In this document: one piece after another, positions 32,402 to 43,354 of the stretch
Numbering within the stretch: the first letter of the stretch is position 1
Layout: every line of letters starts with the position of its first letter
DNA from: Schizochytrium sp. TIO01
Lineage: Eukaryota > Sar > Bigyra > Thraustochytrida > Thraustochytriidae
DNA length: 60,536 nt
NCBI GenBank assembly: GCA_004764695.1
Contig: SMSO01000012.1
Span: forward strand, 1-60,536
Direction of reading: 5' to 3'
The notes under the pieces: generated by a model
Database searches by the model: none
What the model was told of the DNA's origin: nothing
The model's input: the letters and a program-made list of their open reading frames with translations, nothing else
Position numbers and translations under genes: made by a program

Positions 32402-34612
32402 ATGAGTTGGGTGGGAACCTCGCGCGCGGCGGAGCTAACGCCGCGGCGCGTGATGATCCCCGGGTCAAGGTCGTGCCGCGGCGGCGCCGCGGACGGCTTC
32501 CTGGTGCCAGATGCCGTGCCTCTTGGAGCCTCATCGGCCGGCCGAAGGACGCCCGCGCTGGCGGCGAACACCTTGACGAACGGCGATAACGAGGAGGAGA
32601 AGGAGCGCCAAGGCGGAAACAACGACGAAGTGGAGCGCGCTGACCACAGGGCTCCGGAAAGTGGTTTCAATGGCGGCGCAGGGACTGACCCTCAGCGCTA
32701 TTACCATCAAGGGGGAAACAGCAAACCTGTCAATGGTAATGGCCGCGTCTCCAAGACCAGGTTTGGCGAGCTGATGAATATTGATTTACGTGAACTTGGA
32801 GATGGAGGAGAAGAAGTTCGCGAGCTGGGACTCTACAGCAGCGACTTGAAAGATAATCGCACTGAAGGTTTCCAACGTAACAGTATTGACGGCATGAAGT
32901 TCAAAGTCAGCAATATGGCCACGATCGGGAGCGACTACTGGAGCAGGGGCATGGCTGGGCAAGGTCTCGGTTATAATGTCCTTAGAAATAATCGCATGAA
33001 CTCAAGTTATTCGAACGCGGCATACTGCGGAGGCATGATACCTGGAGAAATCGCAAGCTCAGTAGCGGAATCTCGTAAAAGGCCTCGACCACCAACACTT
33101 GGAAACAGGCACTTCTCAGGGGAAGAAGCTGGGTTTGATTCAACAGTGGCCGGGAGTGTAGGGTCAACTGGTTTCGCAGGGTCCAGAGGCGTTTCTGAGG
33201 AGAGCTTTGCACCCCAAATTGTGCGAAGAGCAATAAAGAAAAAATCAATCCCACTTACAAAGAAATCCACTCTGGCTTCGCAATCCACACATCATCGTAA
33301 ACGCAAGCTGGAAGATCAGCAAAAGGTTACTCGTGAAGAGGAAGAGAGAGAAGAAGGCGAGGATGACGACGACGACAACGACAACGACAACAACAACGAG
33401 GATGGCGACGGCGACGGTGAGGAAGATGACACGCATACCATAAACTCTGTGTCAAGAAAAGTAAAGCAAGAGCGACTCGTGAACCGACGCAACGCTGAGG
33501 CCTGCCGAAGGCAGCGTCAAAAACGCAAGGCAAATGAAGACAACTTACGAAGACAACACCGTGAATTAGAGGCAAGCAGAGAGCTTTTTTTGAAAAGGAT
33601 TGCCGAGCTCCAGTTCGAGGTGGACACCTTATGTATGGCGGACAGTATTGATTTGCGTAAAGAGAATGAACTTTTGCGCATGGAGATTGCGAAACACAAA
33701 GAATTTATCCAGGAACTTTTGGACACTGTGCATAGGCAGCCATCTGTTCTCATGGAAGAGCAGGTTCGCGTGCTCAAGGGCGTCGCAGACAGAGCCGTCT
33801 CACAAGTGGTTGGCATGGTTCATACATCTGCCAACTGGCGCAAAGTACACGTGATTCGTCACGAGAGTATGCTAGAAATGCATATTTATTGTGAATTGCT
33901 GCCTCGCAAAGTACCCATAAACGAGGTCAAGCGCATCAACATGCGCTGTGAGGTGCTTTTTGCACCCGCTTCATCACAAACGCTGCATCGGGTGCTTGCG
34001 TCCGAGTGGGCAAGTGGCGAAATTATGCAGAGTTTTTGTGCGCCTTGGCTCGTCCCCCCTGGTCCTGCATGGGCTGTGTCCAGTCTCAACTCCCGGCAAG
34101 TCAATCACGCCATGATGGCACTGGCCAAAGATAAACTTCGCGTTTATTCTTGGGAAGAACAAACTCATGGGCAAATTACTTTCAAAGCAAGCCTTGCATC
34201 ATGTACTGCAGCACGTGAGCTTGTTCCTTCAGCTTTTATGGTACAACATGATGAACATGAACGACGTGACCAAGCCCTTGCCTTTGTTGATGAAGGCCTT
34301 GTTCGGTGCCGCGTTCACGCTGCAATGACTTGCGATGAAGCTCTGGCAAAAGCAGACATCAAGACGCTCTCTTCCTCCAAATCAAAATGTATTTATGGCT
34401 ACACAATTGTACCTACAACCACGAACCCAGCTTCGTCACACATTATTACTGTTTCATCTTTGCCAGTCGGCGAGTTCTCCAAACTCAGAAAAACGAGCGA
34501 TATGTTCTCAGAAGATGGATCTTTGACGGAAACCTTTGTTCGCGTCTTTCAAACACAGCTTGATTTCTTTGCAAACGTCCAACAACCATGTGCTGATCCA
34601 AGGTTTGTATGA
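32402..34612 (+). CDS. Z7: largest bZIP paralogue, 736 aa, with acidic tract
   Basis: Predicted nuclear bZIP. The first 65 residues come from a GC-rich patch and are Arg/Ala/Gly-rich, unlike the rest. A Gly/Asn/Ser-rich region follows, then basic stretches (RRAIKKKSIPLTKKS, HHRKRKLE) and an Asp/Glu/Asn tract at about 311-342. The basic region is N364-R372 (NAEACRRQR); the zipper core is L382, L389, F396, L403 and L410. The C-terminal domain has QPSVLMEEQVRVLK, VKRINMRCE (K510), LVPSAFM, VHAAMTCDEALAKADI, GYTIVPTTTNPASSHI and LPVGEFS. The cluster's CHV is SHI here, so that Cys is not conserved. The first ATG is 32402; Met codons further in (for example the one at 32453) cannot be excluded. It ends TGA and is convergent with Z8. 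Confidence 0.9.
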   Translation: MSWVGTSRAAELTPRRVMIPGSRSCRGGAADGFLVPDAVPLGASSAGRRTPALAANTLTNGDNEEEKERQGGNNDEVERADHRAPESGFNGGAGTDPQRYYHQGGNSKPVNGNGRVSKTRFGELMNIDLRELGDGGEEVRELGLYSSDLKDNRTEGFQRNSIDGMKFKVSNMATIGSDYWSRGMAGQGLGYNVLRNNRMNSSYSNAAYCGGMIPGEIASSVAESRKRPRPPTLGNRHFSGEEAGFDSTVAGSVGSTGFAGSRGVSEESFAPQIVRRAIKKKSIPLTKKSTLASQSTHHRKRKLEDQQKVTREEEEREEGEDDDDDNDNDNNNEDGDGDGEEDDTHTINSVSRKVKQERLVNRRNAEACRRQRQKRKANEDNLRRQHRELEASRELFLKRIAELQFEVDTLCMADSIDLRKENELLRMEIAKHKEFIQELLDTVHRQPSVLMEEQVRVLKGVADRAVSQVVGMVHTSANWRKVHVIRHESMLEMHIYCELLPRKVPINEVKRINMRCEVLFAPASSQTLHRVLASEWASGEIMQSFCAPWLVPPGPAWAVSSLNSRQVNHAMMALAKDKLRVYSWEEQTHGQITFKASLASCTAARELVPSAFMVQHDEHERRDQALAFVDEGLVRCRVHAAMTCDEALAKADIKTLSSSKSKCIYGYTIVPTTTNPASSHIITVSSLPVGEFSKLRKTSDMFSEDGSLTETFVRVFQTQLDFFANVQQPCADPRFV

Positions 34613-35414
34613 TATCCGAATGGCGTACGTCCCTCTGAGCAATCGCATGCCGTTGCGTAGCCCATGCAGCATTCGTCTTTGCCCGCGTTCTGAAGTTCTT
34701 GCTTGTTTGACTAGGTCAGGACTGCTCCTGATGATCCGAATTTAAGGGACTGTTTTAGGTCATGCCTTTAATCTCTTGTGAAGTCTCCTTCTCTTCTGCT
34801 GTAAATTTTTTGCAGCTTTGCTCAAAGTGGTATTGTGATTGCTTGCCATGATGTACATTTGAAGAGTTCTTGTAGCTCACTCACGGGCTTGATGTCCATT
34901 TGTTTTCTGCTCAAAACATAGAATGTCTCATAACGCAGCTTCGAGGTTCACGTACAAATGAGAACTACGAGGAACAATACCAGCGTTACCGTCTGAGCTA
35001 TTGTAGACTTCATTCCCAATATCCGTGATCTCAATGGACACAGTTCATTGGAGCCCCCTGTGTTCACAGAGCAACTTTATCTAAATCATTTGTATTAGTT
35101 ATGTATGAAACGTTCAAGATTTTGCAACAATATGTTCTAAAGTACTCTTCCGCTGAACCTTACGATTCAAAGAAATATAAATGACATGCACATTCTACGC
35201 ATCAACACTGGTAGGTAGGTACCTTCTCAATTGATCCAAAATTTTAGAAGTGCACATGAACTAGGTAGTCATTAAGTAATCTCAAAACAACATCAAAATA
35301 AACTTCTCCCGCGACATTAACTTGATGAAAATGCTGCAAATCAACCAAGAATTTCCCATTTGATCGTTTCTGGAATCAAAACATTGGTTTAAAGAGAGTG
35401 GCGTAAATATCCTC
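34613..35414. other. 3' flank of Z7
   Basis: Unique AT-rich sequence with no gene seen. Confidence 0.45.
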
Positions 35415-35829
35415 TTATTTTACGCAGCCGCCATCAAAATTAATAATAAAGATACAGCATGCATGCACATTATCATCCTTTCGATGTAAGATTGCGATCT
35501 GAAATTGCAGGAGAAGGCAGACAAGTTGCGTTAATTCTCATAGAAATATACTTTGAACAAATTTCAGGGGAAATGAGATAACTTGCGTTGATTCTTTTTA
35601 AAAAGCGTCTCTATTTGTTTTTCAAAGTTATAGGCGTGGACCTCTTCTATATTATTACCTGAATCACTATAGCAAGCAGGTAAATGGAGACCGCAAATAT
35701 TCGCCAGGTTTTCATTTCATAGTCATAAACATCAGGACTAACAACTTCATAAATTTTCTCATAGCACTGATTATTCGCTTGCACTGTGTGTCTATTAAAC
35801 ATCAAAAGCATCACTGGGAGAATAACCAT
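35415..35829 (-). CDS. R6: small membrane-protein gene candidate, possibly two exons
   Basis: On the minus strand the ATG at 35829 opens a frame with two hydrophobic segments (MVILPVMLLMF and IFAVSIYLLAIVIQVII), ending TAG at 35647. Just before that stop the sequence reads CAG|GTAATA (donor at 35658). A pyrimidine-rich tract ending TTTCAG lies at 35499; joining there keeps phase and adds about 27 codons (IAILHRKDDNVHACC) before TAA at 35417-35415. The intron would be 160 nt. Exon 1 is 57 codons. I do not recognise the protein. It lies between convergent Z7 and Z8. The splice reading is attractive but unproven; a decayed fragment is equally possible. Confidence 0.28.
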
Positions 35830-36015
35830 ACTTGAGGAGCGCGAAAGGAATCCAAGAAAGAGGGAAATCGACGGCTCTAATCCGTTTCACCAGCCGCCTC
35901 TTTCTTTTCTTTTCTTTTCTTTTCTTTTCTTTTCTTTTCTTTTACATATTTAGGTAACAAGGTTTAGGCATGTAAAAGTCAACGTCGAGCACCCATGGGT
36001 CTATAGTGGCCTGGC
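35830..36015. other. Z8 3' flank with (TTTTC)n
   Basis: Mostly a pentanucleotide array and the 3' flank of Z8. Confidence 0.4.
35900..35943. repeat. (TTTTC)n pentanucleotide array
   Basis: About nine units, polypyrimidine on the plus strand. Confidence 0.9.
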
Positions 36016-37569
36016 TCAAATATTTTCAGTTTCTGCAAATCCCATGATTACATCGGCAAATATCTCGAATTGGCCCACTATTGAACGAGCGAACTCCTTC
36101 GTCAGGTCGCCACTATCAGAGACAATGTCAAAAGACCCACTCAAAGACTCAAACTCGCCAGATGGAAACGAGAATGCCATAATAGCGTTTGATTGATTCA
36201 CATCTATCTTGGACGGGACACAGACGTGTCCATAAACCATTTTGCCTTGCAAAATGTTCTCCGATTCCACTTTTGCAAACTCAAGGTCTTCGTCGCTGGA
36301 TACGCTTGCATACATTTTGCATGGTACGACTCCATCATCTACGCTTGCGCAAATCTCATCTCGAAGAAAAGGATCATCGCCAGATGCGATAAAAGATCGA
36401 GGAACTAAGTCTCGCGTTGAGATGCAGGATGTAAAAGTGAATTCAACCACTGTATTATCTTTGTTGACCTCCTGCCCTCTCAGGAAGTAGACTTGCTCGT
36501 CAACAAGAGCTTCAGTAGCTTCCTGGATCTCAGGACTAATGACAGGTTCCATTCGAAGTTCGTGCGAATCAGATGACGCCAGGGCACTATAAAAGCTTCC
36601 CATCTTTTCAGGATCTGTCCAACACGATGTCAAAGCCAGGTGAAGTGCGTTGTCCGAGAGTGGGGCGCCAAGAATCTCATAGCGAATGTTCATACGCTTG
36701 ACCTCACGTAGAGGAACACCTCGCGGCAGAAACTGTAAGCACATATTCATTACCATGCCCGATGGGTGTTGTACTGTGTAGTGACGAGTCCATTGCGAGG
36801 ATGTGTAGATCATACCAACAACCTGTGAGGTGGCTGAGTCAATGACATTCTTAAGCATACGAACTCGCTCGGACAGAACAAGGCTTGAAGACTTCTCGAT
36901 GGCGTTGGTAATGTTGGTCAAATAAGCTTTGTGCTTCGAGATTTCGACACGAAGCAACTGATTCTCCTTTTCCAGGTTGATCGACCCAGACATGCGTAGT
37001 GATTCAACTTCTTGCTGGAGCTCAGCAATACGTTTGAGATAGAGTGGTCTTTTGCTTTCAAGCTCCTGGTTGCGGGTCTCGAGCGCTTCACGTTCAGCTT
37101 TCCGTTTCGCTCTGCGGCGTCTGCATTTAACCGCATTTTTACCCATGTCAGGCCCATCTTTAGGCGCAGTTTCACCTTGGCTCGATGCCTTGGAGGTAGC
37201 TCCGGTAGTCGCTGATTTAGATAGAGCTTTAGGGGTTTCTCGAGATTTGTTTTCATCATTTTCGGAGGATTCCTCTTGAGATCTTGAGCCTCGATCATCA
37301 GACGTCAGCGTCGCGGTGACACTGTCAGAGTTGCAAGCACGCCTTTCAACCTCATTATCAGAAGCGCCAGAGATGTTCGCAGGGTTGCCGGGAGCTGTAG
37401 CATTCTCTGCATCGTTATCGTCGTCCTCCACATTCCCGTCTTCCTCAGCAAGATCCAGGTCGAGCCATGGGCCTTCGTTGTCACCAATAGCGGCTTCCAG
37501 TTGATTGCCACTCAAGAGAAAGATATCCACGAGGTCCGAACTGAAGATGTTCACATCGTCGGATTCCAT
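36016..37569 (-). CDS. Z8: minus-strand bZIP paralogue, 517 aa
   Basis: Predicted nuclear bZIP and the only cluster member on the minus strand. The N-terminus is strongly acidic (PWLDLDLAEEDGNVEDDDND), then Ser/Thr/Lys-rich. The basic region is N145-R153, reading NAVKCRRRR: the Ala that contacts DNA in classical bZIPs is Lys, and the fourth contact is Arg, so target choice should differ. The zipper core is L163, L170, Y177, L184 and L191, with a proline at 175 inside the zipper, shared only with Z9. The C-terminal domain has VLSERVRMLKN, VKRMNIRYE (K291), LVPRSFI, YASVSSDEDLEFAKV, GHVCVPSKIDVNQSNA and FPSGEFE. The CHV Cys is absent (SNA). It ends TGA. It lies head to head with Z9, 5.8 kb away, and is its closest relative. 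Confidence 0.91.
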   Translation of the reverse strand: MESDDVNIFSSDLVDIFLLSGNQLEAAIGDNEGPWLDLDLAEEDGNVEDDDNDAENATAPGNPANISGASDNEVERRACNSDSVTATLTSDDRGSRSQEESSENDENKSRETPKALSKSATTGATSKASSQGETAPKDGPDMGKNAVKCRRRRAKRKAEREALETRNQELESKRPLYLKRIAELQQEVESLRMSGSINLEKENQLLRVEISKHKAYLTNITNAIEKSSSLVLSERVRMLKNVIDSATSQVVGMIYTSSQWTRHYTVQHPSGMVMNMCLQFLPRGVPLREVKRMNIRYEILGAPLSDNALHLALTSCWTDPEKMGSFYSALASSDSHELRMEPVISPEIQEATEALVDEQVYFLRGQEVNKDNTVVEFTFTSCISTRDLVPRSFIASGDDPFLRDEICASVDDGVVPCKMYASVSSDEDLEFAKVESENILQGKMVYGHVCVPSKIDVNQSNAIMAFSFPSGEFESLSGSFDIVSDSGDLTKEFARSIVGQFEIFADVIMGFAETENI

Positions 37570-38223
37570 GATGATCCTTTCACCCAGAAACCCTCCGTTC
37601 GCAGTTTGCCAGTGTCTGTTGCACGCCAGACAGAACCTTGGCCTCTAGATCAGTCTTTGTGAAAAATACAAAGTCTGACTCTGTTTCATTATTTCTCTCT
37701 TTTTTTTCTTTCTTTTTCTTTTTCCACGCCCTATATTTCAGCCAACCTTTATTCTAACGCTACCTACCAAGTAACAAGAAGGAAGAAGAAAGAAAGAGCG
37801 ACTCATAATAATCGATAACGTTTTCTCAATTAGTTGGAGTTTTATTCTCCCCAGCTACTCATTTATATATATATTCCTTTTCATAAGTTCATCTCATCAG
37901 TTCCCGCATAGATTTGCAGTCATAGGCAGACATGTATATCACTTTTTATCTTTATGAAAAAGAAAAACACTTTGAAGTAGCTACCTACTACCTACTACCT
38001 ACTCACTAGTACTGGCAGCTGTTTATTTATATATTTTCTTTCTGTACTGCTGCCTTTAAAAAAAGGTTTTCTTTCTCGAGTAGGGAATGGAATGGAGTGA
38101 TTCTGATCATGGCTCATGAATCGCGCCGACGACACTCACGAGATCGCAAACAGCGAGCTACTTGGTGAGGGGGAAATGACCTGCCTGGGCGCTGCCCACT
38201 TGCTGCTTCCCAGTTGTCAAAAG

Positions 38224-38257
38224 ACTTATTTATTTATTTATTTAGTTATTTATTTAT
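38224..38257. repeat. (TTTA)n array
   Basis: About eight units with one TTAG interruption. Confidence 0.8.
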
Positions 38258-38471
38258 GGATTGATTTATTCCTCGCTCGGGAGGTCTCCTGGGAAGCTCC
38301 ACGCATTTCCAGCTGTGGCCCTCTTTTATTATATGCTATATTTAATACCTGAGATATGCTCAAGCCTTCAGTACTTTGCTCACGTACGCAGTCCAATCCT
38401 CTTCAGATGAATTCCATTAAAGCATCAACGCGAGTTGGACTTAGGGACTGCAGAGCTCATGGAGATAGATG

Positions 38472-38607
38472 TCTTCTTCTTCTTCTTCTTCTTCTTCTTC
38501 TTCTTCTTCTTCTTCTTCTTCTTCTTCTTCTTCTTCTTCTTCTTCTTCTTCTTCTTCTTCTTCTTCTTCTTCTTCTTCTTCTTCTTCTTCTTCTTCTTCT
38601 TCTTCTT
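38472..38607. repeat. (TTC)n array, about 45 units
   Basis: 136-bp pure homopyrimidine trinucleotide array; every frame on both strands is open through it (Leu, Phe, Ser or Glu runs). Confidence 0.97.
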
Positions 38608-39856
38608 GCGGCACGTTATTGAGCATGTGCGTCAAAAGGAGAATTGGGCTTTAAGGTCGGGCGAGGTACCTCGACAGTGCGAAACAGTTCACTGCCGTCT
38701 GCAGCTTTTGGAATTCTGTGTACATACATACACTTGGCATGCAGTGCAGCCTTTTCGACTCCGAGTCCTTCTATAAATCCACAAATCCGCAGCTCTCTGG
38801 AAGCAGACTGCGTGCTGGAATCATGAGGTCAAGGTAAGTACGTCTCTCAATGATCACCATTAACTTGGTGGACTTTGGGTACTACCTCTGTAGCGGTGTT
38901 TCTTCACCAGAGCCAACGAATTGTGCAAACAAAGAAACGAACAAAGAAACAAACCAACAAACAGCGGTCTGACATGAAGGAGGTGAAACAACGCCTTTCC
39001 GGCTTCCGGCTTCTCGACGATCTTGGCCGACTTATCGCGGTCGACCTGCACCTCGACCTCTTCTTGAAGCAGGTACAACGACTTCAAGGTGTTTGTTTAC
39101 CTTCACTTAGACTACTTCGTCCAACCTCACGTTGCATCGGTTGTAAACCTTCTCTGCAATCAAGCACGCAGAAGGTACCTGAAGTGCCCTGCGCAGCGCA
39201 AGTTCATTGGCGTGAACCCTGGGCGACCGGGGGGTAGAGCAGAGCAGGACGCAGCGAAACTAACGCGATGGGAGATGAATTAATAAACAAATGAGTTCAT
39301 AGTTAATCTAATCTAAGAGACTTTAAAAGAAGAATATCACAGTGCTTCCTACAGAAAAGAGCAGAAGAATGAAGAACTCAGAGATTGGAAGCGAAGAAAG
39401 AATCGGCACTTCAGTCTCTCGAGCCTGGAGCTCGCTCGCATCGATGGGCTTCTTTCGTCCACTGGCTCGTGGCCAGTGCTGGCTGGAGCTGGAGCTCGCT
39501 CGGGTGCGAGCTAGCCCGTCTGCAGCTGAAGCGTGGCAGAGCAGGCTGCGCGAATCGATCGATGCCAGTGGGGTCTTGAAGACCAGCTCGGGCAAGTTGT
39601 CCCAAGTTGGCAACTACGAGCAGAGCTCAGCACTCGAGATTGCGCTACAGAGCGCAAGAAACAGCTCTGCGGCTGTCGCCAACTGTAAGCAAGCCTCGGA
39701 TCGCGACTTTTGCGAGCCACGAGTGCGCGGGTGGCCTCGCGAGGAGAACTAGCAACACGCCAAAGTCAAGCTTAAGCTCCTCAACCGCTTCGCTCGCGAC
39801 TCATCAGCGATGCCTTGGGCAACTTGGACTTGCAGCGGCTGGCTAGCTCGAGCTTG

Positions 39857-39890
39857 ACAGCCAGACAGCCAGCCAGCCAGCCAGCCAGCC
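39857..39890. repeat. (CAGC)n array
   Basis: About eight units with one CAGA variant. Confidence 0.8.
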
Positions 39891-40306
39891 TCTCCGTCAA
39901 CGCAACCACCACGAAGCGACGCATGCACTCTCGAGTCCGTCTCGCTCGATGACCATCGGCCAAGGCCGTTGGACATAGATGTGCTCATGCCCAGGTACCT
40001 ACAGATCTCTTCACCTGAGGCAGAGTTCGTTGTTACAGTCAGTCCCCGCCGCTTCCGATTCCTGCGAGCGGCGCTGTTGCAGAGCAGACTTGCGCAGAGG
40101 TCGACGCGCAAGTAAGAACTGGCGACAAACCGCCTTTCCTCAGGCTAGTGTTCGAGCACGAAGCCTGAGACCGCCCACTGTCTCCTGCGACGATGGGGAG
40201 CGACTCGAAGTCCCCATCCCTCCCTCCCTCCCTCCCTGGTGGAGCCGCAGAACTGACTTGCTGCTCTCCACGAAGGGCTCTGCTCCAGAGCTCATGCAGA
40301 GTTCGC

Positions 40307-40307
40307 G

Positions 40308-40375
<68 letters not shown>

Positions 40376-40376
40376 G
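40307..40376. repeat. (GTT)n array, 23 units
   Basis: 70-bp trinucleotide array giving poly-Val and poly-Cys artefact frames. Confidence 0.95.
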
Positions 40377-40936
40377 CAGAGCAGACGAAGGTCAGGGCAA
40401 GTCAAGTCGAAGTAAGGCAATGGGCAGCGAGAATAACCGAGTTACTCGCAGTGCATTCATGCATGGACCGCGTTGCACTCACTCACTCACTCACTCACTC
40501 AATCCCTTTCGTGGCGTGGAAGAGCTGTGAAAGGTGGAAGTCGCAGGTTGAGCAGAAAGAACAAAAGCAATTGTGGGGGTGGAGAAGTAAGGAAGTGGAA
40601 GGGTCAACGGTTCATCTTCCCCGAAGGATTCCTCGCCGCCTTCTCAAAGTGATGCCTTGGCTTGACCTGGAGCTGAGACTGGACTCGAAGCAAGAAGATC
40701 TAGCCGGCAAAGCCGCTCGTAAGGACAACTTGAGCTGGCGGAGGGAAGAGGAAGCTCAGAGGTTATGGTGCACGTAATGCAAACAGAAGGAGGGACACGG
40801 CATGGCGTCTTGATCCAGTCTTTGGGCAACGACTTGATTACTTGCTTGGGCTCTTTTGTTTGTTTATTTGTTTACTTTTTCTTTTTTCTTTTTTCTTTTT
40901 TGTAACTTTTTTATTTGTCTGTTTATGTAGTTGTTT

Positions 40937-40992
40937 AATGTTTACTTTTTAATTTAATGTTTACTTTTTAATTTAATGTTTACTTTTTAATT
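40937..40992. repeat. Three tandem copies of a roughly 19-bp AT-rich unit
   Basis: TTTAATGTTTACTTTTTAA repeats three times, then runs directly into (TTTG)n. Confidence 0.75.
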
Positions 40993-41049
40993 TGTTTGTT
41001 TGTTTGTTTGTTTGTTTGTTTGTTTGTTTGTTTGTTTGTTTGTTTGTTT
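40991..41049. repeat. (TTTG)n array, about 15 units
   Basis: 59-bp pure tetranucleotide array. Confidence 0.95.
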
Positions 41050-42164
41050 CCTAATGGATATACCTTGTAGGTGAACGATAAGGCAATCAGTCAGAACAAG
41101 TAGAAATGCCAAAACGAAGTCCGCCAGAAGTAAAAGCGGACTAGGAATGGCCCACTAACACTATAAACCTGACCTCTCAGAGGCCGTGATTGGCGAAATG
41201 TAGCGATGAAGCACCAAATATAAAGCGGCTAGAAGTCCTCTCTGAAGTCCTATCCCCGCAAAAAGCAAAGTCCTGAGAGCTCGTGCCTAATTTCGTTTCT
41301 TAAAAGTTATAGGTACCTGCAAGGTTGAGCTAGATACCTTGATAAGCTTTGAAGTTCTTTGTGAAAGACTCTTCTCAGAGCCCTTCAGTTGGTAGTCCTG
41401 GAGAGTTTAAGCCACTATTTGCCTCAAATTATTTGTAGTGCCGGGCCCTTTTCCAGAGTTTGGGCAGCCAAGATCGTAGTACATACATACTCATTACACT
41501 GGTAAATTGTCCTGAGCGTTTGCTTGAGAAAAAGTTTAATAGGACAAGTCTCTGACTAGTGATGGTAGTACACGATTTTACAAGCTGACGAAGCTGAACA
41601 CGTCGTCATTATCTTCAATTTGACGACATCCACAACTTCCTCTCCTACTTGAAGAAGAGCAGGACTCGAATTCGCTCGTCGATGCGGACGCTGCCAAAGT
41701 AACACGAAGAACAAACAGTCCGTGCCTTCATTTTCTGCATCCCTCTCGAGTTGGTAGATATAGTATAGGTATTTGCACTATATCCTTGCTTTGAAATAAT
41801 TGCCTTTTCAAGCTTGAGATATCAAAATTGGTTAACCTTTTTTTCGAAGAAGAGGATGAAATCGATTATTTCGAGGACCCTATATCTCCTCAATTTTAAT
41901 ACTACTGAAGCGAAATTCAAGACAAAGAGTCAAGCCGAAGCCACAGCTTGGCGCTAGCTAGTGCCACTGCGCCCACGCTGTGCCACCAAATAGAAACGAT
42001 AATAGGCACTATTTTGCTCCACCAATTGAACCTCTGGACTCAGGGTGGCCTTAGTTAAGACTAATGTAAATTGGATTTAAACACGCCTTCCGCCGTCTAA
42101 AAGGCATCGCTCAGGAGGCGCGAAGACATGCCAAGATGAAGGTGTAATATATAATTTTTAAGCA

Positions 42165-42401
42165 TTATGAAAAGAATTCATAAAGGTGGCATGGAGATTT
42201 CGACTCAACTCGCTTTTCCAAAATCGAAGGTGCTTCAAGATTTTCTTGTATATCACGACAATTTGCTCTGGAAAGTGGGAAGGGCATAAAAATTGGTCGC
42301 AGGGCGTTTCTTAATTGAAAGAACGGGAGTATGCAAGCAAAACCAGAAATCAACATATAGAAACAATTTCGCATTATTCGTACGGCGTTGGATATGACCA
42401 T
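42165..42401 (-). CDS. R3b: short minus-strand ORF, 78 aa, unrecognised
   Basis: The ATG at 42401 starts a frame with a hydrophobic stretch (CFYMLISGFACILPFFQL) and a protein-like tail (RDIQENLEAPSILEKRVESK), ending TAA. It directly follows R3a on the same strand, so both may be pieces of one gene. No family recognised. Confidence 0.25.
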   Translation of the reverse strand: MVISNAVRIMRNCFYMLISGFACILPFFQLRNALRPIFMPFPLSRANCRDIQENLEAPSILEKRVESKSPCHLYEFFS

Positions 42402-42424
42402 CACCGACTAGAAACTTCTATTTT

Positions 42425-42863
42425 TTATAGTCTTTTCGAGAGACCCCATGCTGAAACGATCAGTTGAAAGTTCAACGAACCATTCGAGGATTCGATAAAC
42501 TTTACTGGCAGCATATAATCTTCAACACATCCATCCAGCTGTTCATCATTTTCTGCATTAAAAATGGGCAGGTGTAATTTTTGTTCTGATTTGTTATCAT
42601 TTTAGTTCATATCACGAGTGAAGTAATATAGCACAAGCAAATTTGCATGGTTTGCATAAGTTCGACGCTCAAACTATTCTTGGCTGAGCTTTAGTAATTG
42701 ATCGAGTTGTACCATGGATTATATCGTCATTGCTTTTCATTGGCTTTCCTTCGAACGCATGCGCCCATGTGAAACCTGAACAGATCCAAATTTTCTTGTT
42801 TCTCCCACTCCAGAAAAGAGTACGTATTTCATAGTAACCTGCTTCATACTGTCTGCCCATCAT
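42425..42863 (-). CDS. R3a: small minus-strand gene candidate, possibly two exons
   Basis: The minus strand has a frame from the ATG pair at 42863 (MMGRQYEAGYYEIRTLFWSG, later GFTWAHAFEGKPMK) and a second coherent block at 42552-42425 (NDEQLDGCVEDYMLPVKFIE, later LNFQLIVSAWGLSKRL, stop TAA). A donor-like CATG|GTACAA at 42712 and an acceptor-like TTTTTAATGCAG ending at 42553 would join them in phase (a His codon, then a split Glu codon), removing 160 nt and giving about 92 residues. The donor is weak. The protein is unrecognised. The alternative is a decayed gene. Confidence 0.3.
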
Positions 42864-43354
42864 TCATCGTCTTCTTTTTATCTTTCTTTTAGATCATAGT
42901 GGCAACAATGTAAGAAAACATAGTGATAAGTTCAACCAGTTTCTTCTCTCCAATGCTTATTTGATATGACGCAGGTTCCCCAAAACTACTTTGTCATAAC
43001 ATTTGATTTCTTGACTTTAAAAGATATACTACTAGGTGGTATGCAGCTAGTATATATGCAGCTAGTATATATATAATAAACTTTGCTACGGTCGATAGCA
43101 CATGACAAGCCCTTCAGTTTAGATTAGCTATTTAACTAGATGGGAGTAGTTTTTAAAAATGATATTATATTTCAAAGAAATTGCAATTATAATAGCCATA
43201 GTAGGCCTACCGAGGTATTTAATTTAATTTTAAAAATAGAAAAAAAGAAAAAAGTACAAATTAAACACAAAAAGATTTGGAATATGGACGTCAGAGGCGA
43301 TGCCCTTGACACAGAATATACATAATTCTGGGTTTCAACAGCGAAGACCTCTCG
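42864..43354. other. 5' region of Z9
   Basis: AT-rich. Contains a 16-bp direct repeat (TATATGCAGCTAGTAT, near 43046-43075) and TATA-like runs near 43065. No gene. Confidence 0.4.

Larger units (their letters stand above)
37570..42164. other. Spacer between Z8 and the R3 candidates
   Basis: AT-rich promoter-side sequence next to Z8, then a repeat-rich GC-richer block (38.1-41.05 kb) and unique sequence. Frames around 39.3-40.8 kb overlap on both strands and run through arrays, so I call no gene. Confidence 0.45.

Noticed and set aside
38356-38776. Poly-Leu, poly-Phe, poly-Ser and poly-Glu ORFs
   Set aside because: All arise from the 136-bp (TTC)n array.
39369-39752. ORF of 127 codons from an ATG in the GC-rich block
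   Set aside because: Three other long frames overlap it on both strands, as expected for GC-rich non-coding DNA.
40193-40777. 194-codon ORF with a poly-Val core
   Set aside because: The core is the (GTT)n array, and other frames are equally open; flanks are not protein-like enough.
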